Shown in pieces: positions 1 through 7,439 of a stretch of DNA of 13,937 nucleotides. Origin of the DNA: JANWXR01 sp964608265 (GTDB taxonomy: Bacteria; Chloroflexota; Anaerolineae; Anaerolineales; UBA6663); assembly GCA_964608265.1 (NCBI GenBank), contig CAZSNP010000089.1, forward strand, positions 1 through 13,937, given 5' to 3'. Every line of letters begins with the position of its first letter. The first letter of the stretch is position 1. Position numbers and translations under genes: made by a program. The notes beneath the pieces are model-generated. The model saw only the letters and a program-made list of their open reading frames with translations, did not search any database and was not told where the DNA came from.

Positions 1-155
1 GAGATGTACTTGAGGAAGATCAGGCCGAGGACGACGTGCTTGTACTCGGCGGCGTCCATGTTGTTGCGGAGCGCGTCGGCGGCGGCCCACAACTTGGCCT
101 CGAAGCCCGGGTTGGAGGTGGTATCGTTCTTGCTCTTGGCGCGGGCAGGCGGCAT
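1..155 (-). CDS. hsdM: Type I restriction-modification methyltransferase subunit, N-terminal fragment
   Basis: This is the first 51 codons of a leftward gene that runs off the left edge. After a short basic, polar start the protein reads GFEAKLWAAADALRNNMDA, then EYKHVVLGLIFLKYIS. This is the hallmark N-terminal helical domain of HsdM, the N6-adenine methyltransferase subunit of type I restriction-modification enzymes, which works in a complex with the specificity subunit HsdS and the nuclease HsdR. The catalytic motifs lie outside the window. The ATG at 153-155 is chosen because GGAGATGAGG lies just upstream and the match to the family begins soon after. The gap to the preceding binding-protein stop is 102 bases. 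A TAGAAT at 195-200 (minus strand) is a possible -10, but no convincing -35 accompanies it. hsdR and hsdS would be expected further left. Confidence 0.88.
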   Translation of the reverse strand, partial: MPPARAKSKNDTTSNPGFEAKLWAAADALRNNMDAAEYKHVVLGLIFLKYI

Positions 156-257
156 GTGGCCTCATCTCCCCGAGTGAAGGAATAACCGGGCGCGATTCTA
201 GTCCACTTTCTACCCCGCGCGTGAGCAGTAACGGTTTGCACACTGATTGGGTGACGA

Positions 258-1949
258 TCACCGCCCTGCATCCCTCAACCCAAAAAACACATTCTCAATC
301 GGGCTGGGGGTGGTGCCGGTGAGCGTGTTACGATACGCCCACGCCGTTTTGCGAAAAGCGAGGGGGATGGCTGGCACAGTGTCGAAGATGCGGGCGTGCG
401 CCTGCTCATAAAGTGCTGCGCGCTCGACCTCATCCGTTGTGGCGCGCGCGGCCAGCAGCAGTTGCGCCAGCGGCTCATCCGGCGGGAGGGGCAGGCCTTT
501 TTTGTCGGTGTTGAAGGCGGCGTTGCCCCCGCAGAACAGCGGGCACAGGTAGCCGTCCGGGTCGCCGTTGGCCGCGTACCAGCCGAGCAAAAACAAATCC
601 GCGCGGCCCGCCTGCACGGCCGGCAACCATTCCGCCTCCCACTCCGGCGACTGCACGGTGGCGGTGATTCCGGCGGATGCAAGATCCGCTTGCAGCGCCG
701 CGCCGAGGCCCGCCGGGTCGGGCAAATAGAAACGCGGGATGGGCGGAACATACAGGTTGATGGCCAAACGGCTCGCCGCCCCCGGCACAATCCCCTCGGC
801 GCGCAAGCACGACTGCCACAGATCGGCCGCCCCCGCCCCATCGGGCGCGAGGGTCTGCGTCAGCACTGCACCGGGGATCAGCGTGTTCGCCACTTCCGCA
901 TCGCCGGGGAAGAATTCCGTCACGTATCGCTCGCGGTCGAGGGCGAGTGCGACGGCGCGGCGACACTCCGCGTTGCCCCACGGCGGTTTGGCCTGATTGA
1001 ATCCCAAATACAGCACCTGCAATGGCGGGTCGAACTCCAATCGAATTGGCCAGTTTGCCAATTCGTCGTAGTCGCCTGGATTCAACCCGGCCATCCCATC
1101 AACCTCGCCCACCTTCAACGCGTTGAGGCGCTGCACGTCGTCGGGGATGATCTTGAACAGCAGGGCCTCCGGCGCGGCGCGCGCGCCCCGGTACACCGGG
1201 TTGCGTTCGAGTTCGATGAGGTCGCCGGCCCAGCGCCGCAGCCGGAACGGGCCGGTGCCCGCCGAGGCTGAAAGCGGCGAGCCGAAGTCGGGCGAAGTCC
1301 ATGCCAGCGGGTTCACCATCGCGAAGCTCGGCATCGCCAGGGTGGCGGGGAGCGAGGCATCGGGCCGATTGAGGGTGAGGATGAGGGTGCTGCTCGTCGT
1401 CGCGGTGACAGCGCGCAGGTTGCTCAGCGGCGCGCCGGTCTCATCGGTCTGTCCGGCGAAGCCGCCGAACATCACGCGGAAGAAGGCATAGCTGCCGGAT
1501 GGCGTGCGCGTCAGCCAGCGATTGAAATTGCGCGCCGCGATCTGCGCGGTGAAGGGCGTGCCGTCGCTGAAGACGGCGTTGCGCCGCAGCGCGAATCGCC
1601 ACTGCAAACCGTTGTCACTCACCTGCCACGACTCGGCCAGCGCGGGCACGGGCCGCACCGTCCCCGGCGCAAACTGAGTCAACCCTTCGTACATATGCCG
1701 TGTGATGAGGAGCGCCGACTCGGTGCCGGCCTCCGCCGGATCGAGCGTGTCGGCCTCGACCGGCAGCCCGATGGTGAAAGCGACCGGGCCGGGCGTCGGC
1801 GAGGGGAGCGGCGTCGGAGGCGGCGCCGGCGCGGCGGTCGGCGGCGCGGTGGGCGTGGCCAGCGTTGCGGTGATGGGTAGCGGGGTGCCGGTGGGCTGGG
1901 CGCAACCGGAAAGCAAAAGGCAGAAGGCAGAAAGCAGCCGGCGGAGCAT
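258..1949 (-). CDS. Family-5 ABC transporter solute-binding lipoprotein (peptide/nickel type)
   Basis: The 563-residue lipoprotein binds its substrate outside the membrane and hands it to a Dpp/Opp-type importer. Residues 1-16 form a short signal peptide with lipobox LSGC (lipid-anchored Cys16), followed by a Pro/Thr/Ala linker to about residue 55. The mature domain has the canonical family-5 order: VEADTLDPAE (63-72), YEGL (87-90), ALAESW (103-108), an FSDGTPFTA block (127-135), GTGPFRL (231-237), ALALDRE (334-340) and a C-terminal LGWYAANGDPDG (455-466). Substrate specificity cannot be read from sequence. The ATG at 1947-1949 is chosen because the signal peptide starts there. An open frame runs on through the N gap into the small membrane protein upstream, but that join is an artefact. 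No permease genes follow it, so it is either an orphan or belongs with genes lost in the gap. Confidence 0.9.
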   Translation of the reverse strand: MLRRLLSAFCLLLSGCAQPTGTPLPITATLATPTAPPTAAPAPPPTPLPSPTPGPVAFTIGLPVEADTLDPAEAGTESALLITRHMYEGLTQFAPGTVRPVPALAESWQVSDNGLQWRFALRRNAVFSDGTPFTAQIAARNFNRWLTRTPSGSYAFFRVMFGGFAGQTDETGAPLSNLRAVTATTSSTLILTLNRPDASLPATLAMPSFAMVNPLAWTSPDFGSPLSASAGTGPFRLRRWAGDLIELERNPVYRGARAAPEALLFKIIPDDVQRLNALKVGEVDGMAGLNPGDYDELANWPIRLEFDPPLQVLYLGFNQAKPPWGNAECRRAVALALDRERYVTEFFPGDAEVANTLIPGAVLTQTLAPDGAGAADLWQSCLRAEGIVPGAASRLAINLYVPPIPRFYLPDPAGLGAALQADLASAGITATVQSPEWEAEWLPAVQAGRADLFLLGWYAANGDPDGYLCPLFCGGNAAFNTDKKGLPLPPDEPLAQLLLAARATTDEVERAALYEQAHARIFDTVPAIPLAFRKTAWAYRNTLTGTTPSPIENVFFGLRDAGR

Positions 1950-1955
1950 CGCGCG

Positions 1956-1961
1956 AGTATA
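1956..1961 (-). promoter_or_regulatory. Possible -10 element, leaderless start of the third binding protein
   Basis: On the minus strand TATACT is followed by CGCGCG and then the ATG, which would place the transcription start on or next to the start codon. No Shine-Dalgarno is visible, which fits a leaderless message. The -35 would fall in the N gap and cannot be checked. Confidence 0.35.
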
Positions 1962-1963
1962 CC

Positions 1964-2063
1964 NNNNNNNNNNNNNNNNNNNNNNNNNNNNNNNNNNNNN
2001 NNNNNNNNNNNNNNNNNNNNNNNNNNNNNNNNNNNNNNNNNNNNNNNNNNNNNNNNNNNNNNN
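1964..2063. other. Scaffold gap (100 N)
   Basis: Exactly 100 ambiguous bases. A round number of this kind usually marks a join of unknown length rather than a measured one. It cuts the small membrane protein gene on its right and the promoter region of the binding protein on its left, so the true distance and even the adjacency of the two sides are uncertain. Confidence 0.95.
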
Positions 2064-2342
2064 CGAGGCCATGTTCAACCGCCAGCGCTCGAAGAGCGAG
2101 CCGGGCATGACCGATTGCGCGTACCAGAAGTTGGGGCTGCCGAGCAGTTGATTGGTGGACGAGAAGCCGATGCCGCCGAGCGTGGCGATGAAGAGTCCCG
2201 CGCCGAGCAGGGCCTTGCCGTATTGCGGCAGCGTGTGCCAGCCGATGAGCCAGCAAACCAGGGCCGTGAGCGCCGCAGCGGCGATGACGCCCAGCGCCGC
2301 CGTCCGCGTGAAGGCCATGGCGGTCGTCACGAACCGCTTCAC
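2064..2342 (-). CDS. Small membrane protein of unknown function, 3' end lost in the gap
   Basis: Ninety-three residues are visible before the gap. There are two predicted membrane segments (about 11-34 and 43-60), followed by a polar tail that contains NFWYAQSVMPGSLFERWRLN. The start is GTG at 2340-2342 and shares four bases with the TGA of the permease gene upstream (GTGA), so it is very likely translationally coupled to it. AAGG just ahead can serve as a weak ribosome site. I do not recognise the family. Its place as the last gene of an SBP-DppB-DppC unit suggests an accessory part of that importer or a co-expressed membrane gene, but nothing in the sequence proves a role. The C-terminus is missing. 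Confidence 0.65.
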
Positions 2343-3319
2343 GCCTTGTGCCCTCCGCGCGGGTCGAAGGCGTCACGCAGGCCGTCGCCGACGAAGTTCA
2401 CGCTCAGCACCGTCATCAGAATGAAGAAGCCGGGGAAGATCCACAGCCACGGCGCGCTGTCGAGGTATTGATACGACTTCTCCATCATGTTGCCCCAACT
2501 CGCCGTGGGGATCTGCACCCCGAGCCCGAGGAAGCTCACATAGGCTTCGTTGAGGATGGCGTTGGCGACCCCGAGCGTGGTCGAGACGATGATGGGCGCG
2601 ACGGTGTTGGGCAGCAGATGCGAAAAGATGATGCGGGCATCCGAGACGCCGAGGCTGCGCGCGGCCGTCACGTAATCCATCTCCCGCAGCGAGAGGATGT
2701 TGGCGCGCACGATGCGGGCCAGATACATCCAGCTCGTCAGGCCGATGATGAGGATGATGACGACGACGCTGCCGCTGAACTCGCGCCCGAACAGGTCAAT
2801 CGCCGGCACCTTGCCGCCGAAGAACTTGGCCGCGACGATGAGGAGAAACAGGCTGGGGATGTTGAGCATAGCCTCGGTGAACCGCATCAGCAGGCTATCC
2901 ACCCAGCCGCCGTAATACGCCGCCAGCGCGCCAACCAGCGTGCCGATGATGACCTCCACCAGCACAGCCAGGATGCCGATCGTGATCGAAATCTGCCCGC
3001 CGTAAATCGTCCGCGCCAGGATGTCCTGCCCGATGGTGTCGGTGCCGAAGGGATGCGCGGCGGACGGCGGCTGCAATTTGATGGCGGTGTCGTTGCAGTT
3101 GGCGTAGACCTCGCCGGTCACAAACTCACCCGTGGCCGAGCACACGCCGCGCGACAATACCACCCCGCCCAGAAAGACGTAGATCAGCAACAGAATCAGG
3201 GTAGCCGCGCCGAACATCGCCATGCGATGCCGGCGGAAGCGCCGCCACGCCAGCTGAGCCGGCGAGAGCGGTTCCGGCGCGGCCAGCGCCTCGGCGGCGG
3301 GAAGGGGGATGGTGGTCAT
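2339..3319 (-). CDS. DppC/OppC-type ABC transporter permease (unit B)
   Basis: This 326-residue inner-membrane subunit forms half of the translocation pore of a family-5 solute importer. An N-terminal cytoplasmic stretch with a basic RRFRRHR patch (26-32) precedes TM1 (about 36-57). A periplasmic loop with two cysteines (60, 75) and the OppC-type signature FGTDTIGQDILAR (91-103) follows, then five more segments. The EAA loop that contacts the ATPase is clear at about 216-238 (YVTAARSLGVSDARIIFSHL then LPN), and the typical ending GDGLRDAFDPR is at 311-321. The ATG at 3317-3319 gives the family's usual N-terminus, though no strong Shine-Dalgarno is present. It lies 60 bases after the DppB gene and overlaps the next gene by four bases. 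The partner ATPases are not in the window. Confidence 0.93.
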   Translation of the reverse strand: MTTIPLPAAEALAAPEPLSPAQLAWRRFRRHRMAMFGAATLILLLIYVFLGGVVLSRGVCSATGEFVTGEVYANCNDTAIKLQPPSAAHPFGTDTIGQDILARTIYGGQISITIGILAVLVEVIIGTLVGALAAYYGGWVDSLLMRFTEAMLNIPSLFLLIVAAKFFGGKVPAIDLFGREFSGSVVVIILIIGLTSWMYLARIVRANILSLREMDYVTAARSLGVSDARIIFSHLLPNTVAPIIVSTTLGVANAILNEAYVSFLGLGVQIPTASWGNMMEKSYQYLDSAPWLWIFPGFFILMTVLSVNFVGDGLRDAFDPRGGHKA

Positions 3320-3331
3320 GAGTTCGGAGTG

Positions 3332-3367
3332 GCCGCCTCAGCGGCACAGCCGAGCGCCTGGGCGCTC
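3332..3367 (-). other. Two small hairpins between dppB-like and dppC-like genes (unit B)
   Basis: GCCGC/GCGGC (3332-3336 and 3341-3345, loop 4) and GAGCGCC/GGCGCTC (3352-3358 and 3361-3367) are adjacent inverted repeats in the 60-base spacer. They have no T tract, so they are more likely RNA-stability elements than terminators. Confidence 0.4.
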
Positions 3368-3379
3368 ACTACCAACGGG

Positions 3380-4411
3380 CTACTCGATCCGAATACGCGG
3401 GTCCAGGAATGAATAGGTGATATCGGTGATGATCTGAAACGCCACCACCGCGGCTGAGATCATCATCAAAATCCCCATCAGCACCGGGAAGTCGGCGCGG
3501 TCGGTGTGATCAACGAACAATCGCCCCATGCCGGGCCAGGCGAAGATGCTCTCGGTCACCACTGCGCCCGCCAGCAGAAACGGGATGTCGAGGCCGATGA
3601 GGGTGACGAAGGGCAGCGAGGCATTCTTAAGCGCGTGCCGCATAATCACCTCGCGCCGGATGAGGCCCTTGGCCCGCGCGGTGCGGATGTAATCCTGGCT
3701 GAGCACCTCGAGCATGCTCGAGCGCACGTAGCGGCTGTAGGCGGCGATGCTGATGATGGCCAGCGTGGCGATGGGCAAAATCATGTGCAGGATGAGTTGC
3801 TGGGTGGTGCGGCCCGCCTGCGGGTCGAACATGCCGACCGTGGGCAGCGACGGCAGCCCGATGCGCTCGAAGTACACGCCGAAGGTGTACATCAACATCA
3901 ACGCCAGCCAGAAGACCGGCATCGAGTAGCCGATGAACGAGGCGGTGGTGACGACGTTGTCGAGCAGCGAGTATTGCCGCACCGCTGAATACACCCCCAG
4001 CAGCAGCGAGACGAGGATGATGACGATCTCCGCCGGGATCATCAGCAACAGCGTGTTGGGCAGCCGCTCGCCGATGACCTTGAGCACCGGGGTCTTCGTC
4101 ACCAGCGAATTCCCCCAGTCGCCGCGCAGGATGCCGAGTCGTTTACCGGGCTCATCGCCGAGGCCGTCGCCGTCGCGGTCAATCAGCATCCAATCGTTGC
4201 CGATGAGCCAGACGAGATATTGGATGTGCACCGGCTGATCGAGGCCGAGCTGGCGCATGAGGCGCTCGCGGTCGGCGGCGCGCGGCGGTGTGCGCGCACC
4301 CATCGTGGCCAGCGGGTCGCCGAAGGCCTGCATCAACGCAAACAGCACCAGGCTGATGATGATGAGCTGCGGGATGGATTGGATGAGCCGGCGGACGATG
4401 TAGTTGATCAT
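3380..4411 (-). CDS. DppB/OppB-type ABC transporter permease (unit B)
   Basis: This is a 343-residue inner-membrane permease that pairs with the DppC-type gene next to it. It begins MINYIVRRLIQSIPQ, the usual DppB opening, with TM1 at about 12-30. TM2-TM6 fall at about 119-141, 150-178, 206-226, 266-288 and 309-333. The EAA loop YIRTARAKGLIRREVIMRHA occupies 241-260, and the family ending YSFLDPRIRIE is intact. The long outside loop after TM1 carries DRDGDGLGDE (78-87), an acidic DxDxDG calcium-loop-like motif, before the family motif LRGDWGNS (95-102). An in-frame ATG exists 50 codons upstream, but that stretch is translated from the intergenic 37-bp repeats and is not protein-like. ATG 4409-4411 is therefore chosen, although no Shine-Dalgarno is evident there. 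Confidence 0.93.
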   Translation of the reverse strand: MINYIVRRLIQSIPQLIIISLVLFALMQAFGDPLATMGARTPPRAADRERLMRQLGLDQPVHIQYLVWLIGNDWMLIDRDGDGLGDEPGKRLGILRGDWGNSLVTKTPVLKVIGERLPNTLLLMIPAEIVIILVSLLLGVYSAVRQYSLLDNVVTTASFIGYSMPVFWLALMLMYTFGVYFERIGLPSLPTVGMFDPQAGRTTQQLILHMILPIATLAIISIAAYSRYVRSSMLEVLSQDYIRTARAKGLIRREVIMRHALKNASLPFVTLIGLDIPFLLAGAVVTESIFAWPGMGRLFVDHTDRADFPVLMGILMMISAAVVAFQIITDITYSFLDPRIRIE

Positions 4412-4415
4412 ACGG

Positions 4416-4528
4416 TCAGCGGATTGTGATAGCGGATGAGCGGATGGGTGTGCGCCACGGGCAAGGCGATTGGCAAGGCACGATACCTTCATCAGCGGAT
4501 TGTGATAGCGGATGAGCGGATGGGTGTG
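4416..4528. repeat. Direct repeat, two identical 37-bp copies
   Basis: Copies at 4416-4452 and 4492-4528 are identical over 37 bases, starting TCAGCGGATTGTGATAGCGG and continuing with two GCGGATG-type units. They are separated by 39 bases. Copy 1 ends four bases before the dppB-like start codon. Both are complementary to the arm at 4531-4569. Translated leftward they produce the repeated HPLIRYHNPL peptides that falsely extend the permease reading frame. Confidence 0.9.
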
Positions 4529-4569
4529 GCCCCATCCGCTCATCCGCAACGCCGAAGGCAATCCGCTGA
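4492..4569 (-). promoter_or_regulatory. Long hairpin between binding-protein and permease genes (unit B)
   Basis: A 17-bp perfect inverted repeat (4508-4524 with 4531-4547, 6-base loop) is extended by a second perfect 10-bp arm (4492-4501 with 4560-4569) across an internal loop. It begins at the base after the binding-protein stop codon. There is no T tract, so a role in protecting the upstream mRNA or in partial attenuation is likelier than full termination. This would yield more binding protein than permease, as is common for such operons. The function is inferred. Confidence 0.7.
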
Positions 4570-6333
4570 CTACTCCTCAATCGCCCACTGGGTCACATTC
4601 CAAAACGGCGTGCCGCCCGAGAACTCCACGTTTTTCAGCCGGTTGCTGACCGACCACAGATCGGTGTCGTTCCACAGGCCCACCCAGACCACCTCGTCGT
4701 ACATGATCTGCGCCGCTTCGTAGAACAGCTTGATGCGCTCGTCACGGTTGACGGTGGTCGAGGCCCGGCTGAGGATGTCGTCGAGCTTCGCGTTGCAGTA
4801 GCCCTGGAAGTTATCGCCCACCGGGTTGTCGGGGGTGGGGATTTCGTCGCAGCGGAACTGCGCCACGTTCGGGTCGGGGAAGGCCGGCGCGTTCGAGTAT
4901 TGGGCCACATCGAACTCACCATACAGCGGGCCGTTCTCGCCGTACGAACCGAAGTAGATGTCGTTGGCGTAGTTGATCAAATCGGCCTCGATGCCGACCT
5001 GGGCCCACATCTGTTTCACCACCGCCATCATGTCCTTGCGCAACGAGCGGCTGTTGGTGATGTACTTGAGCTTGAGGTCGACCTTCGCGCCGTCGATCAC
5101 CTTATCGCGGATGTCATCGCCGTCGCTGTCCGTCCAGCCGGCCTCGTCGAGCAGCTTTTTGGCCGCCTCGGGATCGTACGGCCATGGCTTGATATCCGGG
5201 TTGCCAAACGGCGGGGTGGCCGACCAGAACGTGCCCATCGGCTGCGTCTTGCCGAAGAGCAGGTCCTGGGTGATCTTCTCGCGGTCGGTCGCCAGCACGA
5301 TGGCCCGGCGCACGCGCACATCCTGCATGGCCGGGTGCGATCGCTCGGGGTCGAAGTTCATGTACCAGCTTTCGATATAACCGCCCTCGTCGGCGGCCGG
5401 CATCGCCACACCGGAGGCCTCGACCTCGGGCAGGTCGGCAAACGAGAGGAAGACGCCGATGTCGGTATCGCCGCCTTTGATCGCCGCCATCTGCGCCTCG
5501 TCGTCGGGCACGAAGCGGAAGAAGATCTCATCCACCTTGGGCGCCTCGCCGAACCAATTCTCGTTGCGGGTGAAGCGCAGGTGGCTGCCCGATTCCCACT
5601 CGGCGAAGACAAACGGGCCGACGCCGACCGACGGCGCGCGATTCCATTCGGCAGCGTCAATCGAGCCTTCGGCCTCGAAGACCGGCTGCAAGACGTGCTT
5701 GGGCAGCACGGGCGTCGAGGTTGACGAGCCGGCGAACACCGACGTCAACCACGGCGCGAACGGCTCGTTGAACCTGATCACCAGCGTCTGCGCGTCGGGG
5801 GCCTCGACCGAGGCAATCTCCTCTTTGTACGGATAGGTCGTCGCCACCGTGTTCTTCTCGTTGATGATCATCTCGTAGGTGAAGACGAAGTCCTCAGCGG
5901 TCAGCGGCGTGCCGTCGCTCCAGGTCGCATTCGGGTTGAGCTTGACGGTGATGGTCTTGCCGCCATCCGTCACCCCGCCGTTGGCCTCGCTCGGCACCTC
6001 GGCGGCGATGTCGGGGATGGGGGTGCCTTGCGGGTCGAAGCGCCACAGCCCGCGCAGCCAGAACGGTTGCGTAATCTGCGAGAACCACATGCCGGTGTAC
6101 AACGGGTTGAGCGAATCCGGCTCCTGGGTAAAAGAGATGGTGACGACCTTCGGCTCGGCGGCCGGGGCGTCGGTGGGCTTGGGGGCTTCGGTGGCTTTGG
6201 GAGCGGTGGTCGCCGCCGGTGCGTCAGTGGCCGCCGGCGCGGCGGTGGGGGTGGTGGCCGGCGCGCACGCAGCCAGGCTCAGGCTCAGCGTGACGGCCAG
6301 ACTCAAAGTTGTGAACAGGCGTTTGCGCAACAT
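4570..6333 (-). CDS. Family-5 ABC transporter solute-binding lipoprotein (unit B)
   Basis: This 587-residue extracytoplasmic binding protein has a signal peptide and lipobox LAAC with Cys23, then a linker of four six-residue repeats (36-59). The mature domain is in canonical order: ISFTQEPDSLNPLY (66-79), LWRFD (96-100), SDGTPLTAEDFVFTYE (139-154), GVGPFVFAEW (237-246), RNENWFGEAPKVDEI (256-270), VRVRRAIVLATDREKI (339-354). TDSDGDDIRDK (401-411) is an acidic DxDxD loop that resembles thrombospondin-3/EF-hand calcium sites. The start ATG 6331-6333 is set by GGAGGAG eight bases upstream and by the signal peptide. An in-frame ATG 63 codons further up would place a non-signal sequence first. The gene has its own promoter and 5' leader and heads unit B. 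The ligand is unknown; peptides are the family default. Confidence 0.92.
   Translation of the reverse strand: MLRKRLFTTLSLAVTLSLSLAACAPATTPTAAPAATDAPAATTAPKATEAPKPTDAPAAEPKVVTISFTQEPDSLNPLYTGMWFSQITQPFWLRGLWRFDPQGTPIPDIAAEVPSEANGGVTDGGKTITVKLNPNATWSDGTPLTAEDFVFTYEMIINEKNTVATTYPYKEEIASVEAPDAQTLVIRFNEPFAPWLTSVFAGSSTSTPVLPKHVLQPVFEAEGSIDAAEWNRAPSVGVGPFVFAEWESGSHLRFTRNENWFGEAPKVDEIFFRFVPDDEAQMAAIKGGDTDIGVFLSFADLPEVEASGVAMPAADEGGYIESWYMNFDPERSHPAMQDVRVRRAIVLATDREKITQDLLFGKTQPMGTFWSATPPFGNPDIKPWPYDPEAAKKLLDEAGWTDSDGDDIRDKVIDGAKVDLKLKYITNSRSLRKDMMAVVKQMWAQVGIEADLINYANDIYFGSYGENGPLYGEFDVAQYSNAPAFPDPNVAQFRCDEIPTPDNPVGDNFQGYCNAKLDDILSRASTTVNRDERIKLFYEAAQIMYDEVVWVGLWNDTDLWSVSNRLKNVEFSGGTPFWNVTQWAIEE
6157..6228 (-). 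repeat. Four 18-bp repeats coding the lipoprotein linker (unit B)
   Basis: Residues 36-59 of the binding protein are TDAPAA, TTAPKA, TEAPKP, TDAPAA, four imperfect six-residue units. They form a flexible tether between the lipid anchor and the folded domain. Confidence 0.75.
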
Positions 6334-6400
6334 CGGGTTCTCCTCCAAAAGAGAATATGCGGCTGGCTGTGAGGCAATACAGGCGAAGTCTGCGTCCGGT

Positions 6401-6416
6401 TCACCATCCTTTCGGT
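6401..6416 (-). promoter_or_regulatory. Shared leader element ACCGAAAG...GGTGA (unit B copy)
   Basis: The minus strand reads ACCGAAAGGATGGTGA, 32 bases after the -10 box and 67 bases before the start codon. A near-identical element lies at the same promoter distance in the leader of unit A (10392-10406). Its function is unknown. Confidence 0.5.
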
Positions 6417-6448
6417 TCTTGAGTTCTCCCAGCGCGGGTAATGGCCGG

Positions 6449-6477
6449 ATATTAGCCCGTCTCCCAGCCACGGTCAA
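6449..6477 (-). promoter_or_regulatory. Sigma70-like promoter of unit B
   Basis: TTGACC (6472-6477) and TAATAT (6449-6454) on the minus strand are separated by exactly 17 bases. The promoter begins four bases after the stop of the preceding permease gene. Transcription would start near 6442, giving a leader of about 109 nt. Unit B can therefore be transcribed independently of unit A. Confidence 0.7.
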
Positions 6478-6481
6478 TTGC

Positions 6482-7438
6482 TTATTTGATCCCCATGCCC
6501 CGCAAGCGCGGGTCGAGCGCATCGCGCAAGCCGTCGCCGAGCAGGTTGAAGGCCAGCACCGTCAGCATGATGGCGATGCCGGGGAAGAAGACGAGGTGCG
6601 GTGCGGTGAAGACCTGGTTCCGCTCAGCGCCGAGCATCGAGCCCCATTCCGGCGTCGGCGGTTGCGCGCCCAGGCCGATGAACGACAACGCCGCCGCCTC
6701 CAATATCGCCGAGGCGATGCCCAACGTGCCCTGCACAATCAGCGGCGTCAGGGCATTCGGCAACACCCGGTAGAACAGGATGTGCGCCGGCGACGCGCCC
6801 AGCGCGCGCGAGGCCGCGACGAAATCCATCTCCTTGATGGATAGCACGCTGGCGCGCACCACCCGCGCATAGGCGGGGATGGAGACGATGCTGATGGCGA
6901 TGAGGGCGTTCTCAAGCCCGGGGCCGAGCACGGTGACGATGGCGATGGCGAGGATGAGTTGCGGGAAGGCCAACAGCACATCCATCAACCGCATGACGAC
7001 GTTATCGGTCCAGCCGCCGGCGTAACCCGACACCGCGCCGAGGAAGGTGCCGACGAGGATGGCAAACGTCACCGTGGTGATGCCGATGAGCAACGACACG
7101 CGCGCGCCAAAGACGATGCGGCTGAACAGATCGCGCACGTTGCCATCCACCCCGAGCAGGTGTTGAGGCTGATCGGCCGCGCAGCCGAGCAGGTGGATAC
7201 ACGGCGCCGCGCGCTTCTTCACGTTTTCGATCCCGATCAGCGGCAGCTCGGGGTCGTGGGTGGCGATGGCGGGGGCGAAGATGGCGACCAGGGTGAGCAG
7301 CCCGAGGATGACCATGCCCACCAGCGCCGAGCGGCGGCGCAAGAGTCGCTGCCACGTGTCGCGCCACACGCCGATCGGCTCCGAGGTCAATGCCTCGGCG
7401 TTGGGCAGGAGCGCAGCAGTGGAGGCTTGGCTGGTCAC
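6482..7438 (-). CDS. DppC/OppC-type ABC transporter permease (unit A)
   Basis: This is a 318-residue inner-membrane permease of the family-5 importer class. The cytoplasmic N-terminus has LLRRRSAL (32-39) before TM1 (about 39-59). A periplasmic loop with Cys80 and Cys86 leads to HLLGVDGNVRDLFSRIVFGARVS (written here in pieces: HLLGVDGNVRDLF at 93-105, then SRIVFGARVS), the OppC signature. The EAA loop FVAASRALGASPAHILFYRV lies at 206-225, and the ending GDGLRDALDPRLRG is intact. The start is GTG at 7436-7438, only one base after the TAA of the DppB gene, so coupling is expected. No in-frame ATG would leave TM1 complete with its usual N-terminal extension. The unit B promoter begins immediately after the stop codon. 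Confidence 0.93.
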   Translation of the reverse strand: MTSQASTAALLPNAEALTSEPIGVWRDTWQRLLRRRSALVGMVILGLLTLVAIFAPAIATHDPELPLIGIENVKKRAAPCIHLLGCAADQPQHLLGVDGNVRDLFSRIVFGARVSLLIGITTVTFAILVGTFLGAVSGYAGGWTDNVVMRLMDVLLAFPQLILAIAIVTVLGPGLENALIAISIVSIPAYARVVRASVLSIKEMDFVAASRALGASPAHILFYRVLPNALTPLIVQGTLGIASAILEAAALSFIGLGAQPPTPEWGSMLGAERNQVFTAPHLVFFPGIAIMLTVLAFNLLGDGLRDALDPRLRGMGIK

Positions 7439-7439
7439 G

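Noticed and set aside
6334..6481. A known riboswitch in the 110-nt leaders
   Set aside because: The shared ACCGAAAG..GGTGA element does not match a riboswitch core I can name, and no terminator/antiterminator pair is evident.
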